Shown: positions 1 to 12,876 of the stretch, piece after piece
Numbering within the stretch: the first letter of the stretch is position 1
Layout of the letters: the number at the start of each line of letters is the position of its first letter
Source: Nautilus pompilius
Taxonomy: Eukaryota > Mollusca > Cephalopoda > Nautilida > Nautilidae
Length of the DNA stretch: 64,000 bases
NCBI GenBank assembly: GCA_018389105.1
Contig: JACATO010002140.1
Span: 229,501-293,500 of the forward strand
Reading direction: 5' to 3'
Program-made: the position numbers and the translations under genes
Notes under the pieces: model-generated
Database searches by the model: none
What the model saw: the letters and a program-made list of their open reading frames with translations, nothing else
Told to the model about the DNA's origin: nothing

Positions 1-3000
1 GTTATCTGTAATCGTTTTTTTCATTGACGAATTCGCGGTCAAACTTTACCAAATCAATTTATTTCAGTTTTTATTTGAAATGTAAAAAAACAAAAAAAAA
101 CAGCAAAAAATAAGATTAACATCCCGCAGTGATTGATCACGTGTCTGAATGTTCAAACATTACAGATTGGCTCCAGGGAAGTAACTAAAATTAAACTTTT
201 ATCAAGAAAAAGACACATTTTACAATATTGAAACTAGCAGAAATAGCTTAAAATGACGATTTTTCCACTGGTAATTCTGGCATCCAAAGTCAATAAAAAA
301 ATACAATGTAAGCCTACCGAAACGGTTTTACCCGATACGAATTTGGCTTCGCATTCAGTGCAAGAATACCTTCACTTTTCGCCTTTTCGCTTCTGTTTGA
401 GGAAAGCTATCTTTTCTTTTCTTCATCTGCAGTTAGCATAAAGTCAAAGCATTAGCAAGAAAATTATGTTGAAAATGAGCGACAATAGACGGCGCGAGCA
501 GGATGAGAATTCCAAAGCAAACTCTTCCAGACACTAAATCCTGATGCTGAGGAGGACAACTGAAGGGCTTCGAAACGTACCTTTGATGGTAATTTATCGT
601 TAGTGACGCAAAATGTTCGACTTCAACCCACCTACTTTTTCTGTGATATATGTGCATGGAATAATATTCATGATATAACATCACTGGACTAGTTTCCCTA
701 AAAAGATGAAAATTAAAGTAGTTAAAAGATCAACTAAATGTAATTAAGACTGCATCCATTAAGGTAGTAGATGACACCTTGGCAAAAACAAAACGACCGA
801 ATTACGGATTTTCGATAGACTTCTCGTAGTTCCTTCAGTTTTCATGCCAACCACGTTCATACGAAAATAGATGAATGGAAAAGATTCAAAAAGCCATATT
901 TTTGGACGCGATTATCCATTGGCTGCAGGCTGTAGAAATCTGTAAATCTTGGGCGTTAACTCAGTTCTTATATTTATCAGTTTTTATGTAAATGGAATTT
1001 TTCTCTTTGTAACATAAATATGTACACCTGTAGTCTATTTCGCCAGCACGTGCGCTAATATTGTTAGTTTTTTTATTGTGCGGAAGTTTTGGTTTGACGG
1101 AGATTGTAACCTACTTAATGATGCACTATTACCCCTGTCAGTCATCAGTGGATACTAAAAATACGTCTGAAGAAGTCAAGGGAATAAATTGTTGGAATGG
1201 AGTATTTAAAAGTTCCAATGACGAAGGTAATAATGTATTGTTAATAGTTCTTTGTTATTCTGGTTTAGATGTTAAAGTGAACATAAAATAAATCCAGCGC
1301 AAATGTTAATTAAGCAAAAAACTTTCAAATTTTATCATCTCTTCGTGCACAAATCATTCATTAAACCATGTGAGCAGTACATGGCACTGAAGTAGAAACC
1401 CATGATGAAAAAGACATCAATGTCTTACAGAAACGTTCGGTGTTTTTCCAAATTTCTGATGCTTTGGTTGCCCACCAGGACCAAATGGATAGTTAAGTTG
1501 TGACGTGATCAAAGTATTTAAAATGTATTTCTGGCAAAGAACTTTCCTCTATAAACAAATATTTCTCTTTAATAAATCAGCTAGATTTATACGCCCATAC
1601 AAATAGTTTTTAGAAACAAATATTTCTCGCGCTTGCAGCGCACTCTGGTGGTGATGGAGGGGATCCGGATACTGTTTGGTTCTATTTGTTAGGCTCTTAA
1701 GAAAAATTAAAGATTACTTTTCATTAATGGTTGCCAGAAGTCTGTTTGATTTAGGGAAGTGTCCTGCTGTTTTGAGGGATGAATGACTCAAGTTTTGTGG
1801 TCATAAGGCAGATTTGTGGTTAAGATTACACAACTGAGAAGTCAGTTATTTTTATCCGCCTTAACTTGGTCGTCTTTCAGTTTTTACCGACTGTAACATC
1901 GTGGTCGAGTTTGTCAGAAATGCATCTCGACCCCGAAATTCTTAACATTCCAAGCCGGTACGTTCTCGAACGTGTCGAGATGGCCCAGGGACTCGACACA
2001 TCATTTCTAAGATACAAAACAGAATAAATGAACTTTATTATATTCTGATATCGGTTGAAAGAACCAGAACCGAATATGAACATTTTATGTTCGTTTAAAG
2101 ACATTAGATGCGGTATTTTCGAGAACCAAGATATCTTAATACTTTGATTTGGACAGCTGTCATGGGAGTTTTGGAATTTGTATTACTAATTTACGCTTTT
2201 TGTAAATGAAATTGGAAGCAAAGCTTGCTTATAGATTAGATGAAAAGATGCAGGTGGAAATTTGGAGATTTTATTTGTTGAACTTTTTGTGGAATGAAAT
2301 CTGTAAACTTGAAATGGTCTTCATTTTTTTTATTGATTTCGTGATTACTGAACTCTGGAAAATTGGTAATAATTTACACTTTCAGAATATTCAACGGTCT
2401 TGGTAAATTCATTAAAATAGCTACAAAATTTTGTTTCATTAGTCTTTTATACGAATACGAAAATTGATTTATCGCTACTTTTAATTAGATTTTATATCGA
2501 TTTTATAATAAATTTTATGGAATATCAGAAAGATTATACTTGTAATGTTTTAAATTCTTGATTATATATTTTATTTTAATTTCCTTTATTTGACTTTTAC
2601 CGTTTCAAAATCATTAATTTCCTTTTACTGTTGTAAAATTGTCCCTGTAAGGAGCTAAGTGTCAGGGAAAACATCAGATTTTTTTTTAAAGCAACCAACG
2701 ACTACGGTCACTAATTTAATTCTAATTTCAATACCAATTAAATGGTTTTGGATGGCCCCGTTTCGGTATGATTTTATAATCCTGACGCATTCTCTCGACT
2801 GGAAATTTTTGGTTCGCATAGTATTCATAAACAAGCATGTAAGTAGGGCATCTCGTCAAGGTTTGCTAAGTATATAGAGTGATTTGTTTTCTTAGGCTGT
2901 CTGTCATCAGGTGATATTTAATCGACTGATCTATCGCTAGCACACGGCATCGTCAAACGGAAACGCGAGACCGAACGAAGAAGTCAGATTCCGACCGCTA

Positions 3001-3089
3001 TTGGTCGGTTGGTCAACTCTTCTCCTCGACCTGATTCCAGTTTTCCGTGCGGTTAAGTAAGACAAGTCAGATCTCTCCCCATCCGAAAG
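1..3089. other. AT-rich DNA, no gene recognised
   Basis: No open frame here exceeds about 76 codons and none shows a recognisable domain. Stop codons are dense in all frames, as expected for this base composition. I see no tRNA-like boxes, terminal repeats or tandem arrays. It could be intron or intergenic DNA; nothing decides which. Confidence 0.6.
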
Positions 3090-3262
3090 TAAAGAGTTCT
3101 ATTCAGCTTTCCCGAGTACGTGTGGTGGAGTTTCGTCAGGTAACTCTTCACTGCCTTGCACCTTGACCAAACCTCTAGAACCCGCTCTTAGGTAATTCGG
3201 CTGCTCATCAAGGCTGATACCTACTATCTCATTCATCTCGCTGTCGTGAGACGACCTTATCA
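3090..3262 (-). repeat. Dispersed repeat family R1, copy 1
   Basis: This GC-richer stretch resembles the stretch at 5594-5790 in the same orientation. Shared blocks in order are a GTGGTGGAG/GTTGTGGAG block, a GGTAACTCT-like block, an AGGTAA block, AAGGCTGATACCT versus GAGGCTGATACCT, and a CTCGCTGTCGTGAGA versus GCACTGTTGTGAGA block. The minus strand has an open frame of about 110 codons across it. The two copies do not share a conserved protein, so I read it as a non-coding repeat, probably the body of a SINE. Confidence 0.55.
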
Positions 3263-4486
3263 GTCGAAATATGGACAGGGTTCTCCAAGAAGCAGAAAAG
3301 TACAGTACTAGATATTTCTGTTTGTTTTGTTGTTGTTGTTGTTTTTTTGTATTGAAAGTACAGATCAAACTTACAATTGACAGTTCTTGCAGTCTTTCAG
3401 GACACGTCACCGAAAACATATTGCAAACGTCCGGCATTGTCGCTTCCTCGGGAATTTTCCGACCTGTATTTTACCTACGTGGAAATTACTAAAGCTAATT
3501 TGCATTCATACCTACTTCTTTTATGGGGTAGTGAGGTGCTGGTTTGCGATGATCATCAGATAATGAAATGAGTAAGAAGTCCATAAGTTAGTACATATCT
3601 TTGAAAATTAAACCGATATTACATTTACATTTTTCAAAATATTTTCCAGTACACAGCCGTACAAAGTCATTTGACAGATTTTTGTGCCATAGATAGGAAA
3701 AATTTCTACACTCGAATTAAACGGATATTTGTCTTCATTAGCCTAGGAAAGTTGTTACCATTTATAAAAGATTCCATCGGTTGAAAGCGGTCCATACCGA
3801 CAATTTCCTTTCTTGTAGACTTTCGTGAGGAAGTGTCATGATGCTGAGGAAAGCGGTGTGTTGATGCTGATTTTGGTTAAGCACGACTGCTGAGGAGTAA
3901 AAAATACAGTGAATCCAAAAGTTTTCAACAAACTCATCAATCTTCAAGGTACACTTCCGCATTTCTTGATGCTGTTTGGTTTCCATAACATAATTTCGTA
4001 GCTAAATTATTTAAACAAACGATTCTGACCGAATTCTTTGCAATTTAAATGAGATAGGTTAGTATGCTAAAAGGTTTCTGGCCACAATCACACCTGACTG
4101 TTTTATAAATATTTGTTGAAAAGCGATTTTACAATAACATTTATAAAAAAATTACAACGCCACTTTTTACAGTTGGTGGTAATTATACATGAGGGAATCA
4201 ACAAGAATTCTAGCGTCGTACATGACTGTTTAAAAAGAGTGTTAAACGGAGAGATGTTGCTGATGTAATTAAAAGCTTAGTTTTATCATAAAGTTTAAGT
4301 TTATTATGCATCTTAAAACTGCTAAGTATACGAAGTTTAAAAAAAATTGTTTTCAACAGATCAGACCGACAACAGCTCCAACCTACCCACGGCAGCTGAG
4401 ATTTTTGTCTGCTACCTTTTAACGTTTTTTTTTTGTTTTTTTTTTCGAAAGAAGAGACAGGCTGAAAGGTTTGGAAAAAATGTTTC
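3263..4486. other. AT-rich DNA, no gene recognised
   Basis: Only short open frames without recognisable content are present. A short TTG/T-rich run lies near 3323-3350 and a T-rich run near 4420-4445. Confidence 0.55.
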
Positions 4487-4700
4487 CTAGATTAAGATCC
4501 CAGTGACTGACAACAGTTCAATACTCACATCGCCTGGGAACTCCTGAACTAAAGGCTTTCGCACGTAACCCGATTCAAGCCTTGCCATTTGGGTTTGAGA
4601 CCATCTGCGACATGATGGGAGAGTTGTAACGACGCCTAGCGGTGGTGGCACGTAACTTACATTCCACCTATCTCCGCGGTTCCGCATCTAGCGGCAAAAA
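4487..4700. other. GC-richer patch of unknown nature
   Basis: This stretch is visibly richer in G and C than its surroundings and has a 66-codon open frame on the minus strand. I recognise no domain and found no second copy in the window. It may be the remnant of a mobile element or a diverged exon. Nothing in the sequence settles which. Confidence 0.3.
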
Positions 4701-4770
4701 AACTCTCGATGACAGTCTCTATCATTAGAGAAGAGCTGGACCCTGAGTTGATAAAACTTTACTGACATCG

Positions 4771-4840
4771 TCTCTCTCTCTCTCTCTCCTCTCCTCTCTC
4801 TCTCTCTCTCGCTCTCTCTCTCTCTCTCGCTCTCTCTCTC
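4771..4840. repeat. CT/GA microsatellite
   Basis: A nearly pure CT dinucleotide tract of about 70 bases, interrupted by a few CCT and CGC units. The minus-strand open frame across it translates as arginine-glutamate repeats and is not a gene. Confidence 0.95.
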
Positions 4841-5593
4841 GTTTTGTATCTTGCGATAGCAGTTGAAGCAAAAAAGAATGTGCCGCTAAGATGATAAGAA
4901 TAAAGAATTTTCCAATGGCAGGATCTGTTTTAAACAGACAAAAAAAATAGTATACAGTATAGATTTTTTTAAATCCATAATTAATTAGAACATAAAGTTC
5001 TAAGTCCCTACAATTCTTACGATAAGCAGGTAGTAGTTTAACCATGTTAAACAATATTTTTTGTGATTTAACGGTTCATGCTAATTCAAATTTGATCAAA
5101 GAGTTTGTAAACTTATCCTGTATGGTTCATTTATTTGAAGTGATTGTAGTAAGGAATCCATTTATCTAAAAAGAGGTTTTTCAGGGGTTTTTTAAATTAG
5201 CTTGGAGGAACTTTTCAAATCGTAGAAGACTGTTGTTCCTGAATGCAATTTCGGATTATCTAACGATCTGTGGTTTCTTTCCTTTCCAGTCTGTCTGGAT
5301 TACTTTATTTTATTTAGTGAAATAACAGTGACACTGGATGCCTTGCTTCAGAAGAGTTTTTCACACCTGATTTAGCTCCCCTTTTTTCCGGATGGACAAG
5401 AGTGGTTAATGAATGCTTGTATATTTTCATGCTCCGGTGCAATGTCACAGTTTTAAAGATATCATAATAATTTTAGCACAGTTACAAATAAATTGGTGTT
5501 CGATAAAATAAACATCAGTAAAGCATGCAAAAACAAACAGGAAAAATAACTGGCACACAGCATTAATTTAATTTACTCCCACATCTAAAACCG
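4841..5593. other. AT-rich DNA, no gene recognised
   Basis: No coding, RNA or repeat signal could be supported. The open frames are short and cross the neighbouring microsatellite. Confidence 0.55.
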
Positions 5594-5815
5594 GAAAGTT
5601 CTGATAGGGTTGTTTTCCGGGTAGAAGTTGTGGAGAGTCCACTGGTAACTCTACCGCCACAGACTCCATGGCTCTCCCCCCGACCCTGCCCAGGTAAATT
5701 CCTTGGTCACGTGAGGCTGATACCTTTGACTTTTCCTCTTGTAGCTCACTGTTGCACTGTTGTGAGATATCCGCAGAGCCTGATGGTCTGGTCAGGGGAT
5801 CGACAGAAAGAAGAT
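5594..5815 (-). repeat. Dispersed repeat family R1, copy 2, probable SINE
   Basis: This is the second copy of the repeat at 3090-3262. On the minus strand, near 5795-5810, a GTCGATCCCCTGACC stretch resembles a degenerate RNA polymerase III B box (consensus GGTTCGANTCC), followed by the shared body. I therefore infer a tRNA-derived SINE on the minus strand that has lost its A box. A 148-codon minus-strand open frame covers it but is not conserved as protein in the other copy. Confidence 0.5.
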
Positions 5816-6692
5816 TGTAGAAATTTCTCAGACAGGGGTAATTGAAGTAAATCAGCAACGAAACTAAAAGCCTAAACATTGTATTAATCATCGCACAGTT
5901 GGATTGGAATTTAGCAACAGCAAAGAATATCAGAAATATTTTGGATATTACAATAACTTTGACCATCATAGTAATGTCATGTAACTTGCAGCCTAAAGAT
6001 GGTCTTTGGGGCATTTGTCAACAATTAAAGCTGAAGTAAAAATTACTTTTTATCTTGTGCATGGCGCAAACCTCAGCGATACAAGAGGACAGAAGGCAAT
6101 GGAAAGATACAAGTAAAAGCAAGGGTGAGATAGAGGTCAATTAACGAAAGTACAAAATTACCAGGACAGATTTCTTCTGGGAGGTGCACATTAGTCAGTT
6201 CTTTATATATCTAACTCGACCAGCCGAGTCTTTTATATCAGATATACTATAGCAGTTGAACTCCGATCTCATCATCTTTGGTTTTCGAGATATCCCGGAA
6301 CATCGCCTCGTCTTGCACTTTCCTTTTGTCTTCAACAGGTTGTATGACCGGATAAAAGTCTCCGAGTGAACATCTGAGCTGCCTGATGCTCGCATTTCAA
6401 TTCAGGCAGATTTTGCCTCGACTTCCTATTTCTTTCCCAAAATCAAGTTTACGCGTAAAATATCACAACCGCTTCTGAAAGCAACCAGGTAACGCTGGAC
6501 TGAAGTTCATCTTTAAAGACTGTCGACTCTCTCGTGGCATTTACACGATCTTTCGTCACTTTAATGTTTAATGAAAATAAATACCAGGTAGAGATGGTAC
6601 TATAACTGTTTACTGTTAGATGTGGAAGAGAATCGACACGGCCAGACTGTGAAGAGCGAGAAGAAACTATGCCAGGTAATTTAGCAAATGTA
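5816..6692. other. AT-rich DNA, no gene recognised
   Basis: Contains only short minus-strand open frames without recognisable domains. Confidence 0.5.
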
Positions 6693-6768
6693 GGCCGGTT
6701 CCGAGCGGGAATCGAACTCGTGGTGTCGGCCTTGGCAGACCAAAAGACTAACAAATGGGTTAACGGCC
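6693..6768 (-). repeat. tRNA-like SINE head, glycine-tRNA-like
   Basis: Read on the minus strand, this 76-base piece has a B-box-like GAGTTCGATTCCC and, upstream, a seven-base CTGCCAA stretch placed like the anticodon loop of tRNA-Gly(GCC). The outermost bases, GGCCG and CGGCC, could pair. The D arm and anticodon stem do not pair well, so a functional tRNA is unlikely. It is best read as the tRNA-derived head of an old SINE whose body is not recognisable. Confidence 0.5.
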
Positions 6769-8989
6769 GTCTGTTTTTAAAATTACAGATGAGACTTCCT
6801 CAAATGGTATTTGAAAACGTGTAGTTTACCGAAAACGTAAGCAGGTAATATAGTTAATCACCTAAACTACTGCAGTATAATTCGTGTAGGCCACTCACTT
6901 ATGAGATGATGCTATATGTATGTACTGAATATTATATATGTGGGGGAAGACCATTGTTTATTTCACTGCGTGATATTATTGTATTTAAATTCGGGTAGCT
7001 TTCATGTGTTTGCTGACAACAACATTTCTATTTATCTTGAAGAGGCGTAGACTTCCTCACGCACGTGGATAGGATACACGTGGCTCGCTTTACAAAGAAA
7101 TGAATCGATAATAATTTTTTTGTAAATTCTAGAGCAACGCCATAGAATAGTCACACTGTGAAGACAAGATATTTAAGATCACTGTTTAGGACGAAACTAG
7201 GGTAGTAAACTTAAAATCCTGTTTACTCTCATCTTACTTTGGTGCAATAGTGCATAATTTCGTATTTAAAATATTTAGAGAGGATAGCGATGATATATAA
7301 GGTTGAAGTCTCACATGACGTATGTTTTAGACTATATCAGTTAGAACATCGTATTTGTTTCGGACGTTTCATTGTCTTCATAAAAGAAAATCAAAGCCCT
7401 TTTTGAAGTGAATTTTCTTGTTCTTAAATTGTATTTATCCCATGTATGAAATGGATCACACTAACAAATACAAAATAAAAACTTGATTTCCATAATGTTT
7501 TCTTTTGTTTTTTAAGAGCATGAGAACTTTCTCATGTCGTATCACGTTATTTAGTGTGTGACTGTAATTCTTCACATATCATAGGTTAGTATGCTGAAAT
7601 TGACTAGAAATTTACACTTTCGGAAGCAGTACAAATATACAGTGTATGTAAAAATCAAAGTAAGAAATGTTATCCATTCACAAAATGTTTTAAGCATACG
7701 TAGGAAAAAAAAACTAAATTACCTACAGAAGATTTTTAAAAGTTACTTTTAATGAGTCGAGACATAAGTGAGATTTAGTCCACTCAATGCATTCATCGAT
7801 GGCCCCCCAACATAATCTTTCTTAATTTTCATTATTATAGTCAGAATACTTATTCCATGTAGCATAATAAAATGATTAACAGCTTAAATATATTTCTTTC
7901 TTCATTCAAAAATTATAGAAATTGTATTTATCCATTTAGTTAATTGTTAATAGATCTTCTACAGCTAAAACACGTTTTATAGGTTATATTTCTTAGTGTT
8001 GATCGATATACTATATTGTTAAGAGTGCATTCTGTTACTGTGCTGGATTAGAAGTGAAAATAGGTAGAAGTCAAGATTCACTGCTTTTTAATTGATAAGA
8101 TTATTTTTTTATAATTCAGATGGTTTTAAATTTGGAATGCAGCGTGACCAAAGCTTGTGAAATAAACTGTAACAAGAAGTTTTTATATTGGTTTGGAAAT
8201 ATTGGTTTATAAGTCGTTGAATTTTGTGGTTTAAAGACCTGCAAAATTAACAAAAGAAAAAAATGAAACAGAAAAATATAAGAAATCCCAATGATACAAT
8301 GTTCAAACAGATAGTTTCAAATTCAATAAGAAAGGAATTAGTCATGTACCTCAAACAGCTAAAGTGAAAACTGTGTCGGAGTAATTTCGCATATTCAATA
8401 TGCTTACAAAGTTAACAACCTGCCATCTTTTGTTGAATGTCAGGTATATTGTATACTTTTACTTACTACGTTTGTTAGAATTAAAAATTCTCCAAAAGAC
8501 TTCTTAATGCTTCTTCGGCAAATTTACATGCTCAGAGATACATTCTAGCTGTTTTACTATGGGCAAAAACTTTGAAAGAAAAACAAATATTTCGACAAAT
8601 ATTCAAATAGAAATAGTATAACCAATTTATTTCTCGCCATAACTTAGGAAATTTAAGACTCAATATATGACGGGAAAATATACATATCTAATAAAATTTG
8701 ACTTAAAACTGTCTTTCATTAAAATACACCACTTCTTTGTGCTACAGAACTCTGAGATATTAAAAGTTTCCTGGAGACTTCCAGAACATACATTTATCAA
8801 TGTGACATAGTTTCAGTGAATGAGAAATTGGTCAATAAAATAATGCCACTTGTAACATAATATAGCTTCAAATTTCAAATTCGCAGAATGACACGAACAC
8901 TGAACTATGAAAATAGAATAAAATATTTTTAAAAGTCGAAACGTAGAATTTTTGTGCTTAGACATGTTGGAGAACGCTTATCAAAATAG
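6769..8989. other. AT-rich DNA, no gene recognised
   Basis: Strongly AT-rich, with no open frame of note and no repeat or RNA signal that I can support. Confidence 0.6.
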
Positions 8990-9320
8990 TGTTTTTCTTG
9001 CAGTTAAACATGGAGGATGCAGCATAATGGTTCGGAGATAATTCTGTTACCATTAATAGAACATTGAAAAATAGGGTGCTATTAAGTGTTCTGCAAAGAC
9101 ACGCAAATCCTTCTGGTAGTCGATTAATAGATGCAGAGCTCTTTCTGCAACATCAAAACGACCGTAAGCAAACATAAAAATGATGCAGACAATTTGTGGA
9201 GAATCAAACCAAGGCAGGGCATCCTACAGAGCCTGGTTTAGCCACTATATCCACCGGATTAATGTAATCACCCATTGATCTCTTACGGGATAAACTATAA
9301 ATGGCAAAGCTACTTGATAA
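8990..9320 (+). pseudogene. Tc1-type transposase relic
   Basis: Tc1/mariner transposases cut and paste DNA using a DD34E RNase-H-like catalytic core. This relic shows the family landmarks in order, but in shifting frames. A VKHGGCSIMV block (usually KHGGGSVMVWG) lies at about 9003-9035. LQRHANPSGSRLID lies near 9090-9130, followed by FLQHQNDRKQT where functional copies have QQDNDPKHT. A PIDLLRDKL block near 9275-9300 stands where PIELLW normally holds the final acidic residue. The second catalytic aspartate is replaced by glutamine, several stops interrupt the frame, and no terminal inverted repeats were found. It is an old fragment and looks like a different lineage from the three related copies at 22, 34 and 41 kb. 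Confidence 0.7.
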
Positions 9321-12300
9321 CTCATGGAAGTTGCATCACAACGAAGGGAATTTATTCTGATGAACTGATGTCCAAATTTAAAGTTTATTTGGTATGTGTA
9401 TATTTTGCATCCATCTAATGAAGTTTACATTTACTGTGTTATGAAGAGAAATTAATTGGTTATAAACTTTTATTTTTAGTAATTGTCCTTCATACTTATG
9501 GTATTATTCTAAACTTTTGGCCTGTAGTGTATATGTATGTGATCTTGTTCTCCGCCGACTGCGGCGCGCATGTCGTTTTACAATAGCTGCATGTACCTGC
9601 GTTGGAGAAAGAGTGGGGGCTGGTTCTCAGGTAATTGTCCCCCACCTTCCTGAAATTGCCACAGAAGACCAAAAAAACTGCCATAATCACAAAAATGCTG
9701 TTTAATGATGCGAGTTCCAACTTTTTAGCTGAGAGTGGCATAAGCCCAAACGCAAAAAAAAAAAAAAATATGAGAAAAGACCGACTGACAACTGTCGCCA
9801 GTATCGATCAGTGAGAACTACCAAACTTACCGCCATGGACGGTGAGAATTCTCCTGTCTACAAGTACTGTCGGGTCTACCATAGAACCCATCTAACAAGC
9901 AGAAACAATTTTACTGGATAATATCCGGAGACTCGCGACGCAAATCAAAGAGCTTAACACTGATAAATAACTCACACATGATAAATATTGTAAATATTGG
10001 AACTAGCGAATCACTTGTAAGAACCGTTATTTTCTGTTTACGGTTAATAAATTAAAGAGCATTTTACGAATGTCCCCACGCTAGAAAATGCAACTATTAG
10101 GAGTTTAATGGACTGGATACCACTCTCATCTTTATCTAAAGCATTTAACTAGCAAACACAAAGCCTTGATTTGTTAATCGTTTATCAATGCAACTTAACC
10201 GCCATGTATTGATTTATTCTGTCCTATGTATGCCTATTCATATAAACAGATATGGCGCTGGCAAACTTACATTTACAAAATCAATAAAAACAAGGAAGTT
10301 TTATCTACGTATGTAATTATACTCGCATTTAGAAATAAAATGTTAGCTTTCCAAATACTGAAATGTAGTGTTTAAATATACTTTACTTCAAATTTACTTG
10401 GATTTACAATACAAGATAAACTTTTCGCAAAAGAAATCTTGGTGTTTACATGCACTGAGATTTATAGATATCGATGAACTTTGCGTTGACATTTACTGAA
10501 AAAAAGAAATTCTACGTTTATTGAAAACGTTTATAGAGATTAATAATATTAGTCTTGTACTTTTTTAGTGATAGAGTATTAAGAGAATATTTTATAGATT
10601 TCTTTGCTAACATCAATAATTACAAGTGTAGAAAACAACGATGAATTGGTTACACTTCTCTAGGCCTTGACACTGGGTAAGTGTATGGTAACAGACTTGT
10701 TGGCCATGACAGAGTAACTGGCTTAGAAACGATTAGAAACCATACAAATATGATTTTATTTTTGTTTTCATTACTCTATGTAAACTAGTAAAAATTGCAT
10801 AAGAGACAATAGCCCCCTTTACTCTATAAAAATCCAAACAAAAGTGTAACGATAAATACTTACTATCTTTATTGCCGATGTTCACTTGACCGGACCAGTA
10901 AATCTAACAACCAAAAAACAATTTCACTGGTGAAATTCCTTATTTTAAAACCACCGAACTAGTAAAGTAAACTTATATGGGAATTAGACAAGCGTTTATT
11001 TCGCTTACTGTTGTCATAAGATGTTGTGCCAGTCATTGTATAGATGATTATTTTCCTTCGAAGCTCAGTGGGAAGATATGTTTATCGACGCGATTACATC
11101 ATGTTTGGTTTATTTTAGATAAATTATAAGCGTAGAAAGTCTGCTGATCTCAGCAGCAATTAAAACCAGTCCTGACGTTGAAATCTCACCAAACAGCGTG
11201 GGCATGACTTTCATTAAAGCTAATGGACTTCCACGTCTCTGCGAGGTGCCATTATTTGGTTGTTGCTCGTTTACGCCCTGGCTAGCCGGCTAAAGAACCT
11301 TTTGACATTTCGAAACACTCGAAGCGAGAGATGACAGCATAATGCGATTAAATGCGTTAAAAATCTCGGTTCGTGGGGTGAAGATTCTGTGTAAACAGGA
11401 CAGGTTAGAAAGGGTGGAATACGTGGGTTGACAAATAAAAAACCCATTACTTTGACACCGCCTGTTTACATAAAACGTCTGTCACAGATCACTGTTCCAA
11501 AACGTAATCTTCTTCACAAAGTAAGATTTTTAAAAATCAATAAATATGCCAAGGACGATTTATTTAAAATAGTTTTATTTCTCTCTATCAAAGTCAGTCG
11601 AATGCTGAAATAATTATAGATAATAGCTAAATTATTCTGATAGATGACCTTCAAATTACTGAATAATCTTATTTATTTAAATGTTTAAATAAAAAGCAAA
11701 ATCATGCACAGTTCATTGTTTGCTGGAGAGGAAAAGCATTTTAAATTCCTTTGAATATAAATTCAGCCGAAACTTTTCACTTTTGTATTTGAAGAAATTT
11801 TAGACACATGCCTGCCACATGAAATGCGTATCTTGAAACAAAAGCAACGTGTACGATGGAATTATTAATGGGTATCTGTTTTTCACTTTTGCTAAAATTT
11901 GACTATACAGTTGCATATATTTGGGCAAAATTGGTATGCTATCTTTTAAAAACAACTTACCTGTGATTTTCCCATAATACTATCTATAAAACATTTAAAT
12001 TTATTTCCTTCAAAGAAAACTGGAATTTTATCATTTTGGGACGTTTTTTTATTTATGAAAATTAAATTATCCATAGATAAGCGATATTATTGCATCGCCA
12101 TCAATAAATAGATACCATACTAAAATATGATGTTCTATTTACACGATAAGAATCTGATTATAAACTATGAGACCAGACACAGGTACAGACGACGTCTCAG
12201 CGAGTAGATGGCACCCGTGGTAAAAAAAACGAGGTTTGTGGAAATTGATGGACATTGAAAGAGATGCATAGTTTGGCAATAGAACTTTTGGAGAGGCCAG

Positions 12301-12874
12301 TGGGAAATCTCCAAGTCACTGGATATTCTGCTGTCAAACTTTAATAGAATAATTTCCCAGTTCAAAGAAATCTGCGAGACAACTGTTTATATCTGTCATA
12401 AATATCCATATTTCAAAAGAACCGAAACGTTGTGTTTTGAAAAGAGGCGGCGAAATATTTCAGGCAGGACATGAGCAAGTGTGGAAGGGAACCACCTGAC
12501 GTCATCTCAACAGCATGCGACGAGACGAAAACCACTTGTCACCCATCTCCAATCTTTTCGAGAAGTGATATCCTTTTCAGATGACAATTTTCATAGTTCT
12601 TAATTAGTGGCTGTATGCATCATGATCAATTTTTACCGAGCCATCTGCGAGCTATGTCAAAATCTTTTAGGCTCTGTCATGGTGTTGAAGTGCGATTTTG
12701 GCCACTGGACAGTCAAATCTCGTAGTCTGCAAGTGAACTATAACTTATGCCCAATATACCAATATTCCTGTCATAGAAGGGAAGATGCTACCCCCGCTCG
12801 TGCAACGCAAAGATAGTTTTGTAACATCACAACTTTGCGACAGCCTAGACAATCCTTAAACATAAAACAATATA
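9321..12874. other. AT-rich DNA, no gene recognised
   Basis: Only short open frames are present. A 15-base A run at about 9753-9768 follows a moderately GC-rich patch (9540-9660). It could be the tail of an old retro-inserted sequence, but no target duplication was visible. Confidence 0.5.
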
Positions 12875-12876
12875 TA

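Noticed and set aside
9540-9768. Processed retrocopy ending in a 15-base A run
   Set aside because: No target duplication and no recognisable parent gene, so the A run alone is insufficient.
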